From assembly GCF_001418205.1 (NCBI RefSeq), contig NZ_LIQF01000006.1, positions 186,001-250,000 on the forward strand: DNA of 64,000 nt, written 5' to 3'. Positions within the stretch are counted from its first letter, which is position 1. Every line of letters starts with the position of its first letter. Of this stretch, positions 17,260 to 26,076 are shown piece by piece. Below the pieces are notes generated by a model. That model searched no databases. It was given only the letters and a program-made list of their open reading frames with translations, and had not been told where the DNA came from. The DNA comes from Marinomonas fungiae (GTDB lineage Bacteria; Pseudomonadota; Gammaproteobacteria; Pseudomonadales; Marinomonadaceae). The translations under genes were made by a program, and so were the position numbers.

Positions 17260-19423
17260 AAGATGGGCCTCCTAAATCTGAACTAATAAACTGCGTCAAT
17301 GAATCGACATCAAGAATCAGCGCAACACCGCCATCCCCCATAATAGTCGCTCCAGCCACACCATCGACACGGCGATAATGACGTTCCAAACTTTTAATAA
17401 CGACTTGTTGCTGACCAACAAGTGTATCTACCACTAACCCAAAGCGGCTCTTTGAAGTTTCTACAAGCACAATGATGTACTCGGACAAATCAAAGTTATC
17501 AATACTGTCATCACGACCGCCAAGCACCCGACCAATATCAACTAAGGGCCAATATTCATCACGTGCCCATAGTATTTTGCTGCCTTTGATCACTCGAATT
17601 TGCTCAGCCATTGGTTGAATACTTTCAATAATATTCACCAAAGGTACGACGAAAATTTGATCTTCGGCTTCAACACACATGCCATCAAGAATCGCGAGCG
17701 TCAGCGGTAAACTGATCACAAACTCAGTACCTATGCCGGGTGACGAGTTGATCTCAACACGCCCCCCCAGAGATTCAATATTTCGACGTACCACATCCAT
17801 CCCTACTCCACGGCCCGAAATATCCGTCACTTCTGCGGCGGTTGAAAACCCTGGTGCAAAAATAAGTTGCCACACGGCGTCATCTGTTAGTGGAGAAGGT
17901 AATTCAATGCCCTTTTCTTCGGCTTTAGCAACAATACGCTCACGGTTTAAACCTGCGCCATCGTCTAGGATAGAGATCACAATCTCGCCACCTTTTTGCA
18001 TCGCCGATAGGCGCACAGTACCTTTCTCGACTTTGCCAGAGGCTTTGCGGACTTCCGCGGTTTCGATCCCATGATCAACACTGTTGCGAATCAAGTGAGT
18101 AAGTGGATCGGAAATTTTCTCCACTAAGTTCTTATCTATTTCGGTGTTCGCGCCTTCGATGACCAATTCAATTTGTTTACCCATCTTAGTAGACAAATCC
18201 CGAACAAGGCGCGGAAAACGGTTAAAAACAAATGAAATCGGTAGCATTCGAACCGACATTACCGCTTCTTGTATCTCACGAGTGTTGCGTTCAAGCTCAG
18301 CTAAAGCGCCCATCATTTTTTCGGCAACACTTTCTTGAACTTCATTACCAATCAAATTCAACATCGATTGCGTAATAACAAGCTCACCAACTAAGTTAAC
18401 CAGTTTATCAATCTTAACGGTTTCCACTCGAATACTGGTCGCTTCGACATTTTTAGTCTCATTAGTCGATGCTTTTACCGGTTTTGCTCGACTTTTTGTC
18501 GCTGTACTTAACTCTTCTGTCGAAGCTTTTTCATCCTTCGGATAAATCCCATAGCCTTTAGCATCATCGATTTTGTCTTGTTCCTGACGAGCCTTCATCG
18601 CCTCATCAAAGAAACCATATCCTTCACCCTCTTGGGTTCGCTTAACATCAGGCACACCAATATCAGGGGCTTGAGGCTGACTTTGAGCCGCCTCATCACT
18701 ATCCGATATCTCTACACTTTCAAAAAAACCGAAGCCTTCAATTTCCTCTGAGGTTGTTTTCTCATCGGCAGCAACCGTACCTGGCGCATCGTCGAAAAAG
18801 CCAAAACCTTGGTCTTCTTCACCACTTTCCGCCATATCTTCATCAAAAAAGCCAAAGCCTTGTTCATCATCCGAGTTCGATGGTGAGCCAGCCTCATCAT
18901 CAAAGAAGCCAAAACCTTCGTCTTCTAAAACCTCAGTCGTTTCAGATTCTTCGAAAAAGCCAAAGCCTTCATCTTCATCATTGGCGGTAGTGTTAGCTGC
19001 TGAAGCATCGGTCGCAGAACCCTGCTGAGCCATGGCTTGTGCCAATTCTGTTTCTAAGCGGGCCTTACTCGACTCTATGATGTCCCAGTCAATCTCTTCG
19101 TCATTACGGTAGCTATGAAGGATATCTTTCAGCACATCAACCGTTTCAAGTAACACCGTGATCAACTCATTGGTTAACTCGAGCTCTTCATTACGAGCAC
19201 GGTCCAACATGTTTTCCATCACATGTGTTAAGCCAGTCATCGCATTAAAGCCAAAGATGGCACTGCCCCCCTTAATAGAGTGGGCAGCGCGGAAGACACT
19301 GTTAAGCACCTCAATATCAGGCTCAACCACGTCATAGTCCAACAACATGGTTTCCATTGTCTCTAAGTGCTCTTGTGCCTCATCAAAAAAGGCTTCATTG
19401 AACTGACTTAAGTTATCCATCAA
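17237..19423 (-). CDS. cheA: CheA chemotaxis histidine kinase with aromatic-repeat linker
   Basis: CheA phosphorylates CheY and CheB in response to receptor signals. The 728-residue protein has P1 with phospho-accepting His48 (AAHSIKGG), the P3 dimer helices, a P4 ATP-binding domain with HLIRNSVDHGIE and DDGAGLN, and a P5 CheW-like domain. In place of a recognisable P2 CheY-binding domain there is a long acidic linker (about 150-300) with seven short repeats of GFGFF or GYGFF type. Its end overlaps cheW. The start at 19423 encodes MMDNLSQ; the second Met is possible. Confidence 0.96.
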   Translation of the reverse strand: MMDNLSQFNEAFFDEAQEHLETMETMLLDYDVVEPDIEVLNSVFRAAHSIKGGSAIFGFNAMTGLTHVMENMLDRARNEELELTNELITVLLETVDVLKDILHSYRNDEEIDWDIIESSKARLETELAQAMAQQGSATDASAANTTANDEDEGFGFFEESETTEVLEDEGFGFFDDEAGSPSNSDDEQGFGFFDEDMAESGEEDQGFGFFDDAPGTVAADEKTTSEEIEGFGFFESVEISDSDEAAQSQPQAPDIGVPDVKRTQEGEGYGFFDEAMKARQEQDKIDDAKGYGIYPKDEKASTEELSTATKSRAKPVKASTNETKNVEATSIRVETVKIDKLVNLVGELVITQSMLNLIGNEVQESVAEKMMGALAELERNTREIQEAVMSVRMLPISFVFNRFPRLVRDLSTKMGKQIELVIEGANTEIDKNLVEKISDPLTHLIRNSVDHGIETAEVRKASGKVEKGTVRLSAMQKGGEIVISILDDGAGLNRERIVAKAEEKGIELPSPLTDDAVWQLIFAPGFSTAAEVTDISGRGVGMDVVRRNIESLGGRVEINSSPGIGTEFVISLPLTLAILDGMCVEAEDQIFVVPLVNIIESIQPMAEQIRVIKGSKILWARDEYWPLVDIGRVLGGRDDSIDNFDLSEYIIVLVETSKSRFGLVVDTLVGQQQVVIKSLERHYRRVDGVAGATIMGDGGVALILDVDSLTQFISSDLGGPSYAVRAAG
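18541..18976 (-). repeat. Seven GFGFF-type repeats in the CheA linker
   Basis: Within CheA residues 150-295 the motif GFGFF or a variant recurs at residues 153, 170, 189, 206, 230, 268 (GYGFF) and 290 (GYGIY). Acidic and Ser/Gly-rich spacers separate the copies, with intervals of 17, 19, 17, 24, 38 and 22 residues. The first five copies are exact GFGFF and the last two decay. It looks like tandem short linear motifs in a disordered linker. Confidence 0.9.
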
Positions 19424-19456
19424 ACTCTCCGAAAAGACCTACGTTGGCTTTCATCG

Positions 19457-19822
19457 TTAGCGCAATACTTTCGATACCACTTCTAGCAGTTTTTTAGGAT
19501 CAAATGGTTTTACCATCCAGCCAGTTGCGCCTGCCGCCTTGCCTTTTTGCTTCATCATATCGCTTGCTTCAGTGGTCAGTACGATAAGAGGCGTACGAGC
19601 ATAAGCAGGCATAGCACGTAGAGATTTAATTAAAGTAATGCCATCCATGTTCGGCATATTCTGATCCGTTAATACGAAGTCGTAGCGTTCCGTCTTACAA
19701 AAATTCAATGCTTCTTGGCCATCTTTAGCGGCTTTAACAGTGTACCCAGCCCCTTTTAAGGTCATTTCAACCATTTGACGTACAGATGGTGAATCATCAA
19801 CGATAAGCAGCTTCTTGCTCAT
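19457..19822 (-). CDS. cheY: CheY response regulator
   Basis: This 121-residue protein is a stand-alone receiver domain. It has the acidic pair in LIVDDSPSVRQ, the phospho-acceptor Asp in FVLTDQNMPNMDG, the Thr of VLTTEAS and the conserved Lys of MVKPFDP, all as in CheY. It lies between the receiver-PP2C protein (8-base gap) and cheA (33-base gap). This is the expected target of CheA phosphorylation; whether it acts on flagella or on another output is not visible here. Confidence 0.93.
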   Translation of the reverse strand: MSKKLLIVDDSPSVRQMVEMTLKGAGYTVKAAKDGQEALNFCKTERYDFVLTDQNMPNMDGITLIKSLRAMPAYARTPLIVLTTEASDMMKQKGKAAGATGWMVKPFDPKKLLEVVSKVLR

Positions 19823-19830
19823 AAAGTCCT

Positions 19831-21489
19831 CTAATAATCTAAAGTAACGTGGGTCGTATTTGTGTTTTGATCATAACTGAATGTATGACAAAGAGAAGTA
19901 ATTAACTTTAACCCCCTGCCATAAGCTACGTCATTACCCAAATCTTTTAATTTTTCTATGGCATAACCAGAGCCACTATCGCTCAATTTCACGGTGAGCT
20001 TTTGAGATGTCTCATCCCAAGCAAGCTTCACTGTGACTTTATCTGTCGCCGCGATAGTTGCTTGCTTCTCTTCTCTTATGGAGAGATAGGCAATAAAATC
20101 TTCTTCTTTTAATTTCGATGGAATATGAAAAATCCCATGGTCAACAGCATTGACAAATAACTCTGTCAAAACTGTAAATGTTTTTTGACAAAAATCCTTA
20201 TGGAACCCATAAGTGCCTAGCAACTCAGCAATATTGTAGGCAAACTTTTCATTATTTAATGCGTTACCCGTTAATTCAAATTCAAAACTAAAAGAACCAG
20301 GTAGCGGCTTAGATAACGCTTCAACTTGTTTAAGTTCTTCCCTTAACAAAGCTAAGTCTAGAACAGCCAACGTCATATCATCGTGATCATTCAAATCGTT
20401 GGTAAAGTTCTCATAGCTGTGCATCATTGATAGCAAGCTTTCTGGATCATCTAAATTAGCGGCAATGATGTCGTAGGTTTCGCCAAATGATAGGCTACGG
20501 CCATCCATCACTTTATTCTCAATAAGACCATCGCTAAATAAAGCGATCTTGCTGATCTTATCTAGCTCAAACACTTCCATTTTTGTGCTAACAAGGTCAT
20601 CAGGAAGAATACCAATTGCCACATGATGCGATGTGACTTTACGAAGGCTGCCATCATTATCAAACATCAAAACCGCGGGCATGCCACCATTCCAAATGCG
20701 AATAGTGTTATCAGACAAAGAAAGCTCAAGCAAAACAGCGGCGACAAAGCGGTTCTGGGGAATACATTGACTATGCTTCGCACTCAGCTCTTTAAGAATG
20801 GCTCCCAATGACAAGCCTTTTGACACCATCGCAGCGAAAGTAGACACCAATGGATAAATCGTTAGCGCTGCAGCCATTCCATGCCCAGTTGCGTCCGCCA
20901 ATAAAACAATCAAATTGCCATTTGGGGCTTTGGCTGATAATAACATGTCACCACAAAACTTACCGGAAGAGCGTATGACGGTATTCAGACCATTCACTTT
21001 AGTCGTATGTACTTTCAAAATGTGGTTGTACACATAATGAGCTAACTCTTCTTCTTGCTCTTTCTCATGAGCAATGCGTTGATACATTTCGTTTGCATCA
21101 AATAAGGCACGTTCAGTGATTGAGTTTCGAATAAAATTTCGCACACGACTGGCCAATAAAATAGGATGCACAGACTTATTAATAAAATCCCTAACACCTA
21201 GATCAAAAAACTCAGCTACTCGATTTTGCTCATAATCACCAGTCATCACCAAAATAGGTATTAATGGATGGCTTACGCGAAGTTTTTCCACTAATTGCGT
21301 AGAGTCACCGTCTGGCAAATGGACATCCAGAAGAAACAACGCAATGTCATGCTCAGGAATTAAAGCCTTAGCTTCCGCAATAGTCTTTGCAGTAATTGTT
21401 TTAATGCCTTGAGCGGATAGCGACTTAGAAACAATCAAGCATGTACTAATATCATCTTCCAGAATGAGAACGCAATTTTCTAAAGACAT
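19831..21489 (-). CDS. crsR: Receiver-PP2C phosphatase-HATPase kinase (CrsR-like partner-switch regulator)
   Basis: This 552-residue protein has three parts: an N-terminal receiver domain (about 1-125, Asp in LLDVHLPDGD), a SpoIIE-type PP2C phosphatase (about 170-375, with LLADATGHGMAAAL and DDMTLAVLDL), and a C-terminal GHKL kinase domain (about 400-552, with LFVNAVDHGIF). It can thus both remove and add a phosphate on a STAS-domain partner, and a small STAS protein is encoded 12 bases upstream in the operon. The same three-domain layout is described for Shewanella CrsR, which controls sigma-S through CrsA. The name is by architecture and context, and I have not compared sequences. Confidence 0.85.
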   Translation of the reverse strand: MSLENCVLILEDDISTCLIVSKSLSAQGIKTITAKTIAEAKALIPEHDIALFLLDVHLPDGDSTQLVEKLRVSHPLIPILVMTGDYEQNRVAEFFDLGVRDFINKSVHPILLASRVRNFIRNSITERALFDANEMYQRIAHEKEQEEELAHYVYNHILKVHTTKVNGLNTVIRSSGKFCGDMLLSAKAPNGNLIVLLADATGHGMAAALTIYPLVSTFAAMVSKGLSLGAILKELSAKHSQCIPQNRFVAAVLLELSLSDNTIRIWNGGMPAVLMFDNDGSLRKVTSHHVAIGILPDDLVSTKMEVFELDKISKIALFSDGLIENKVMDGRSLSFGETYDIIAANLDDPESLLSMMHSYENFTNDLNDHDDMTLAVLDLALLREELKQVEALSKPLPGSFSFEFELTGNALNNEKFAYNIAELLGTYGFHKDFCQKTFTVLTELFVNAVDHGIFHIPSKLKEEDFIAYLSIREEKQATIAATDKVTVKLAWDETSQKLTVKLSDSGSGYAIEKLKDLGNDVAYGRGLKLITSLCHTFSYDQNTNTTHVTLDY

Positions 21490-21501
21490 AATAATTTAAG
21501 C

Positions 21502-21783
21502 CTATTCGTACTCGAATAAGGTATGGAAATTAGCCATTTCTAAAATATCTTTTGCTGTTCCCGTAACGTTTCGTACAAAACCTTTACCGCCCGACGCGCT
21601 AATTTTACGACGCAACAAAACCATCATCCCCAATGCAGAAGAATCCACATAGGTTACGCGAGAAAAATCCAAAACAACTTGGTTGCTTTTCAACAAAGCC
21701 TGCTCATAGGATTCAGTAAACCATTTATGAGTACTAAAATCGAATCGTTCAGGGATACTAATGACGACAGGTGACTGAGACAT
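21502..21783 (-). CDS. crsA: STAS-domain anti-sigma-factor antagonist (CrsA-like)
   Basis: This 93-residue protein is a single STAS domain of the SpoIIAA/RsbV type. The phosphorylation site is in YVDSSALGMM, where a Ser after the Asp is the usual target. Its partner enzyme with both PP2C and kinase domains is the next gene downstream. Unphosphorylated protein would be expected to bind an anti-sigma factor or another target. The operon position suggests its state is set by the chemosensory array. The sigma factor controlled is not in the window. Confidence 0.9.
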   Translation of the reverse strand: MSQSPVVISIPERFDFSTHKWFTESYEQALLKSNQVVLDFSRVTYVDSSALGMMVLLRRKISASGGKGFVRNVTGTAKDILEMANFHTLFEYE

Positions 21784-21800
21784 ATGCTTTCCTAAAATCT

Positions 21801-22943
21801 TTAAAATAAATCAATATCACCGCTGCCCACATCTTGTTGTGAGACCGGATTATGACGCTCTTGGCTGTGAGCCTTGATTCGCTCAAGCTTATCTCTCATG
21901 ACATGCTCAAGATCCTCAAAAGAGGTAGTTTTAATACTTTCCAGATGCTCAGCAATAAACTTTAAGGTTTCAATGGTGTATTCGATATTTTGGCGGTTAA
22001 TGTCATCAAACTGTAATCCACGAGTCGCCGCAAAAATTGCACTCTCAATACCACCGGCTAATTCATCTAATTCTGTAGTAACCTTAGAATCGCTTTCAGC
22101 TTTCTGGACGATGTGCTCCAGAACTTGCTGCATTTTTCGCTTAGACTCCATAATGTAGGTCACATCATGAGCCGCTAAACTTTCCATCGAAGCCGTTAAC
22201 GCCGCCACCTGCGATTGAATCTTTTGTAGTTGCGTCTGAATCGCAACACTGAAACCAGCGGAACGATTAGAGAGCGTTCGAACCTCATCCGCCACCACAG
22301 CAAAACCGCGACCGGCTTCACCAGCACGAGCCGCCTCGATTGCAGCATTAAGCGCCAACAAGTTAGTCTGTTCAGCAATGTCATCGATGTCTTTTAATGC
22401 TTTGGTGACGATCGGCATTTCTTCGTGAATTTCGTTTACTTTGCTTAGCAGATCCATCGACTCGGCAGACATTTCAACCGTGGTGTTAATAAAACGATCC
22501 AGTGTTTTCGCCGTCTGATCTGCAAAGTTTTGCATCACTTCACTGTGACTACGTGAACCATCATGGTTGTCGTTAATTAAGGAACGAATACACTCTTCTT
22601 GCTGTCGGATTAAACGGTGAGTGTCTTCGAAAGAGGAGCTAAGTAACTCAATAGCACTTTGCTGTGTGGTCAGGACATTGTCTAGATCGGCATTACACAC
22701 ATTTAAGATAGGAATCAATTCGCGATTAAATAATTTTTGGGCTTCTGCTTTATCAACTAAATCATTCGTTTCATATGTCTCATTTTGAGAAACTGGATCG
22801 TCACTTGCGTGGTGTCGGGCCAGAAAAACCAGAAGAGCACCAGATAAAACTAACACCAACAAGGCAGGCCAAAAATAACCAGATAAGCCCAGCAGGCCAG
22901 CTACTGCAACCGCGAACACATGTATCAGAGACAACTTCAGCAT
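21801..22943 (-). CDS. Small MCP-like signalling protein with SGDIDLF tail
   Basis: This 380-residue protein has two N-terminal hydrophobic segments (about 5-20 and 25-42) joined by a very short turn, so it has no real periplasmic sensor. The rest is a coiled coil with a shortened MCP signalling hairpin whose tip reads [36 protein letters not shown]. The C-terminus is GSGDIDLF, identical over its last seven residues to the CheD tail. It is the first gene of the chemotaxis operon, so it may nucleate or tune the array rather than sense an external ligand. That role is inference. Confidence 0.88.
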   Translation of the reverse strand: MLKLSLIHVFAVAVAGLLGLSGYFWPALLVLVLSGALLVFLARHHASDDPVSQNETYETNDLVDKAEAQKLFNRELIPILNVCNADLDNVLTTQQSAIELLSSSFEDTHRLIRQQEECIRSLINDNHDGSRSHSEVMQNFADQTAKTLDRFINTTVEMSAESMDLLSKVNEIHEEMPIVTKALKDIDDIAEQTNLLALNAAIEAARAGEAGRGFAVVADEVRTLSNRSAGFSVAIQTQLQKIQSQVAALTASMESLAAHDVTYIMESKRKMQQVLEHIVQKAESDSKVTTELDELAGGIESAIFAATRGLQFDDINRQNIEYTIETLKFIAEHLESIKTTSFEDLEHVMRDKLERIKAHSQERHNPVSQQDVGSGDIDLF

Positions 22944-23362
22944 AGAGACAATCCTTAGAAACCTTCATGAGCGCCTAGAGCATCATGCAACTCGCGCCCT
23001 TAGCTTTTTTAATGCACCTTAAAACCATTATAAGGTAAAGCTGTTTCATTGCATCCTTTGTCAGCGAAACAAAAATGCTTATAAGCCATTAATTTGAATC
23101 AGTTTTTCTTTTAGAGCAACATAAAAAACACAAAAAAACACGAAAACACCGACAAATGAAACACCAGCACTGTAATGCTGCATAACGCTTCAAATCATAA
23201 AGATAGTTTAATATCGTACATGTTATTTAGAAACCGTTAAGAAATCTGATGCCCATAAAAATATTGATCCAGATTAGCTCACCAAGATTTTATAATTATT
23301 TTTTATAGCTTAGTCGTAATGTTCTGAATTTCAAAGCAAAAGTTCCTGAGCTCAATCACCAC
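22944..23362. other. AT-rich leader region upstream of the chemotaxis operon
   Basis: This 419-base stretch holds no credible gene. On the minus strand a TATAAT lies at 23027-23032, about 85 bases from the operon's first ATG, but with only a weak -35. It may be part of the chemotaxis operon promoter. The sequence is A-rich between 23100 and 23300. Confidence 0.45.
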
Positions 23363-23476
23363 ATGCCCCACCTACCTTACGGCCTCCTAGCACATTTAAA
23401 AGAGAATCGAGCCATAACTTCACTAAATCCGAATCAAGAAAGTCTCGAACTTATTTCAAAGCTATCTGAGTGGTGA
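23363..23476 (+). other. Possible small ORF or gene remnant (37 codons)
   Basis: An ATG at 23363 opens 37 codons ending at TGA 23474-23476. The frame stays open without an ATG for about 18 more codons upstream, to an in-frame TAG. The peptide has ordinary composition, with a Leu-rich start (MPHLPYGLLAHLKENRA), and looks more like coding sequence than the flanking AT-rich DNA. There is no good ribosome binding site. It may be the end of a decayed gene or a real small protein. I do not recognise it. Confidence 0.3.
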
Positions 23477-23489
23477 TGACCACTGAGCA

Positions 23490-23517
23490 TTTCTAAGCCG
23501 CCTGTTCGACGGTGAAG
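23490..23517 (-). repeat. Solitary type I-F CRISPR-repeat-like sequence
   Basis: On the minus strand this 28-mer starts CTTCAC, has arms CCGTC and GGCGG around loop GAACA, and ends GCTTAGAAA. I count 23 of 28 bases matching the type I-F repeat as I remember it (arms CTGCC/GGCAG, end GCTTAGAAA). The stem still pairs: one T-A pair has become C-G on both arms, and one C-G pair has become T.G wobble. There is no second copy 60 bases away on either side and no cas gene in the window. A perfect AGTGGT/ACCACT hairpin lies five bases further on, at 23469-23484. Confidence 0.6.
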
Positions 23518-23599
23518 TCACTTGTAAAGAGACGCTGGGATCAAAGGCTTTCGATTGTTAAAACCGGGAGCAGAAAAAAATGAAGGGTTAAAAACAGAA

Positions 23600-23622
23600 A
23601 AGCCGAGCTTGTGGCTCGGCTT
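23600..23622 (-). terminator. Rho-independent terminator of tRNA-Val
   Basis: AAGCCGAGC pairs with GCTCGGCTT around a five-base loop. On the minus strand the stem is followed by TTCTGTTTTT, a good U tract. It lies about 40 bases after the tRNA-Val 3' end. Confidence 0.85.
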
Positions 23623-23663
23623 CTGTTGCATGATTTTTGATTTAAAACCACACTTTAAAATTC

Positions 23664-23740
23664 TGGTAGGTCTAAGCAGATTCGAACTGCTGACCTCATC
23701 CATGTCAAGGATGCGCTCTAACCAACTGAGCTATAGACCT
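23664..23740 (-). tRNA. tRNA-Val (anticodon GAC)
   Basis: This 77-base cloverleaf has acceptor arms AGGTCTA and TAGACCT, D-loop GCTCAGTTGGTTAGAGC, anticodon stem CATCC/GGATG with loop TTGACAT (anticodon GAC), and T-arm with GTTCGAATC. CCA is encoded. A near-consensus promoter lies just upstream and a terminator downstream, so it is its own transcription unit. Confidence 0.96.
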
Positions 23741-23754
23741 AGAAAGTGCTGGTT

Positions 23755-23782
23755 ATTATACGCAGCACTTAATCCAGTTCAA
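23755..23782 (-). promoter_or_regulatory. Sigma70 promoter of tRNA-Val
   Basis: On the minus strand TTGAAC (-35) and TATAAT (-10) are separated by 16 bases. The -10 ends 15 bases before the first tRNA base, so the leader is very short. Confidence 0.8.
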
Positions 23783-23836
23783 GCACTTTAAATAAAAATT
23801 TAAGTGTTTGTTTTTACTTGATGAATTTCTAGACAA

Positions 23837-25870
23837 CTAAGCCTCGCCGACGTCCTTGAGTTTCTTTTGCAAAGTACGGATCTGATCTCGATAAGCCGCG
23901 GCTAACTCAAACTTCAGGTCTTCTGCTGCTAGCGCCATATCTTTTTGAAGTTGTACGATGGCTTTTCGCACTTCAGCCACATCGTCCATATTTTCGATTT
24001 GGTAATCTTTGACTTTCTCAGCCACTTTGCGGGTTTGCTTACCTTTATTGCGCCCGCCTGCGCCTGGGTTATAAGCCCCTTCTAGAATATCCTCAACCGA
24101 CTTAGTAATGCCTTTTGGCACGATGCCGTGTTCTTCGTTAAAGGCTTCTTGCTTAGCACGACGACGGATGGTTTCATCCATCGCTCGCTGCATGGAGCCA
24201 GTAATTCGATCTGCATATAGAATCGCTTTACCATTTACGTTACGGGCCGCTCGACCTATGGTCTGAATAAGAGAGCGGTCAGAGCGTAAGAAGCCTTCTT
24301 TATCTGCATCCAAAATTGCCACCAGACTCACTTCTGGGATGTCGAGACCCTCTCGCAGCAAGTTAATACCGACCAACACATCAAATTCACCCAGACGTAA
24401 ATCACGGATAATCTCCACACGCTCTACCGTATCGATATCTGAATGCAGATAACGCACACGAATACCGTGCTCATGCAGATAATCCGTCAAATCTTCTGCC
24501 ATACGCTTGGTTAGCGTTGTCACTAAGATACGCTCCCCTTTTGGTAAACGCAGATTGATCTCGGATAACAAGTCATCCACCTGAGTCGCGACTGGACGCA
24601 CCTCTAGCTCAGGGTCAACAAGCCCCGTAGGTCGAACGATCTGTTCCACTATCCAATCTTGGTGTTGCTCTTCGTATTTACCAGGAGTTGCGGAAACAAA
24701 AATGGTCTGCGGTTTAATCTGTTCCCATTCTTCAAAACGCATCGGGCGGTTATCTAACGCTGAAGGCAGGCGAAAACCGTATTCGACAAGGTTTTCTTTA
24801 CGGGAACGGTCACCTTTGTACATGGCGCCAATTTGCGGCACCGTCACATGGGATTCATCGATGACCAATAAAGCATTCGCTGGCAAATAATCAAATAAAG
24901 TTGGCGGTGGTGACCCTTCGGGTCGACCAGATAAATAACGTGAGTAGTTCTCGATACCAGAGCAATACCCCAGCTCTTGCATCATTTCTAAGTCATAGTT
25001 GGTACGCTGTTCTAGGCGCTGCAATTCCACTAATTTGTTTAAAGATTTAAGCTGTTCAAGACGCACATCCAGCTCTTTCTTAATCTTTTCTATCGCCTCT
25101 AAGATGGTTTCGCGTGGGGTGACATAGTGGGTTTTAGGATAAATAGTAACGCGCGGAACTTTGCGAATAGTTCGATTGGTCAGCGGATCAAACACTGCGA
25201 GGTTGTCTACTTCATCATCAAACAATTCGATACGAATCGCTTCATCCTCAGAGTCCGCTGGAAAAATATCAATCACATCACCACGTACACGGAAATTACC
25301 ACGCTCAAACACCATATCGTTACGGGTGTATTGCAGCTCCGCTAAACGACGCAACACTGAGCGCTGATCAATGCGATCACCGCGATCTAGATGCAACATC
25401 ATTTTCAAATAGGACTGAGGGTCGCCCAAGCCGTAAATCGCCGACACCGTTGCCACGATAATGACATCTTCACGCTCTAACAAGGCTTTGGTGGCCGACA
25501 ATCGCATTTGCTCAATGTGTTCGTTTACCGAAGCATCTTTCTCAATGTAAGTATCGGAGGCTGCAACATAGGCTTCAGGCTGGTAATAGTCGTAATAGGA
25601 AACGAAGTATTCCACCGCATTATTTGGAAAGAACTCCTTAAATTCGCCATATAACTGAGCCGCCAAGGTTTTATTGTGCGCCATGATAATGGTTGGGCGT
25701 TTTACTTCAGCGACCACATTGGCAATGGTAAAAGTCTTACCCGATCCGGTTACCCCCAAGAGGGTTTGATGGGCTAAACCAGCTTCAATTCCTTGCACCA
25801 GTTTTTTGATGGCTGCCGGCTGATCACCAGCAGGTTGATACTGCGAAACGACTTGAAATTCCTGCGACAC
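23837..25870 (-). CDS. uvrB: UvrB, excision repair subunit
   Basis: UvrB is the damage-verifying helicase-like subunit of the UvrABC nucleotide excision nuclease. The 677-residue length fits the family (673 in E. coli). Visible motifs are Walker [11 protein letters not shown] near residues 39-48, the beta-hairpin [11 protein letters not shown] near 92-102, the DESHV box, helicase motif [17 protein letters not shown], and the C-terminal UVR domain that contacts UvrC, ending in [13 protein letters not shown]. It is a single gene, separated from the divergent PDO gene by 206 bases. Confidence 0.98.
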   Translation of the reverse strand: MSQEFQVVSQYQPAGDQPAAIKKLVQGIEAGLAHQTLLGVTGSGKTFTIANVVAEVKRPTIIMAHNKTLAAQLYGEFKEFFPNNAVEYFVSYYDYYQPEAYVAASDTYIEKDASVNEHIEQMRLSATKALLEREDVIIVATVSAIYGLGDPQSYLKMMLHLDRGDRIDQRSVLRRLAELQYTRNDMVFERGNFRVRGDVIDIFPADSEDEAIRIELFDDEVDNLAVFDPLTNRTIRKVPRVTIYPKTHYVTPRETILEAIEKIKKELDVRLEQLKSLNKLVELQRLEQRTNYDLEMMQELGYCSGIENYSRYLSGRPEGSPPPTLFDYLPANALLVIDESHVTVPQIGAMYKGDRSRKENLVEYGFRLPSALDNRPMRFEEWEQIKPQTIFVSATPGKYEEQHQDWIVEQIVRPTGLVDPELEVRPVATQVDDLLSEINLRLPKGERILVTTLTKRMAEDLTDYLHEHGIRVRYLHSDIDTVERVEIIRDLRLGEFDVLVGINLLREGLDIPEVSLVAILDADKEGFLRSDRSLIQTIGRAARNVNGKAILYADRITGSMQRAMDETIRRRAKQEAFNEEHGIVPKGITKSVEDILEGAYNPGAGGRNKGKQTRKVAEKVKDYQIENMDDVAEVRKAIVQLQKDMALAAEDLKFELAAAYRDQIRTLQKKLKDVGEA

Positions 25871-26012
25871 TTTTACGCCCTATACTATTCACCAGCGATA
25901 AGCCTTAAAGGGTAACAAATTTCCTTTGCAACGTCTTAGTCAGAATATGACATTAGAAATAATTAATATAAAGCGCACACTAGCTAGTACAAATCGCTCT
26001 ATCTTCACAGTT

Positions 26013-26037
26013 GCTAATATAAAACTATTTATATAGC
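26013..26037. promoter_or_regulatory. AT-rich palindrome upstream of the PDO-SulP pair
   Basis: GCTAATATAAA at 26013-26023 faces TTTATATAGC at 26028-26037 around ACTA, a near-perfect inverted repeat with one extra base in the left arm. It lies about 40 bases upstream of the PDO ATG, where a dimeric repressor could block transcription. AT-rich palindromes are typical of BigR/SqrR-type sulfur sensors, but no regulator gene is adjacent. Confidence 0.45.
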
Positions 26038-26076
26038 ATAAAAGAATAACCTTATAACCTTAACAGAGGTAGCAGC

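Noticed and set aside
23430..23580. A full CRISPR array around the I-F-like repeat
   Set aside because: I checked about 60 bases on either side, the expected repeat spacing, and found no second copy. Only a single repeat-like unit can be supported.
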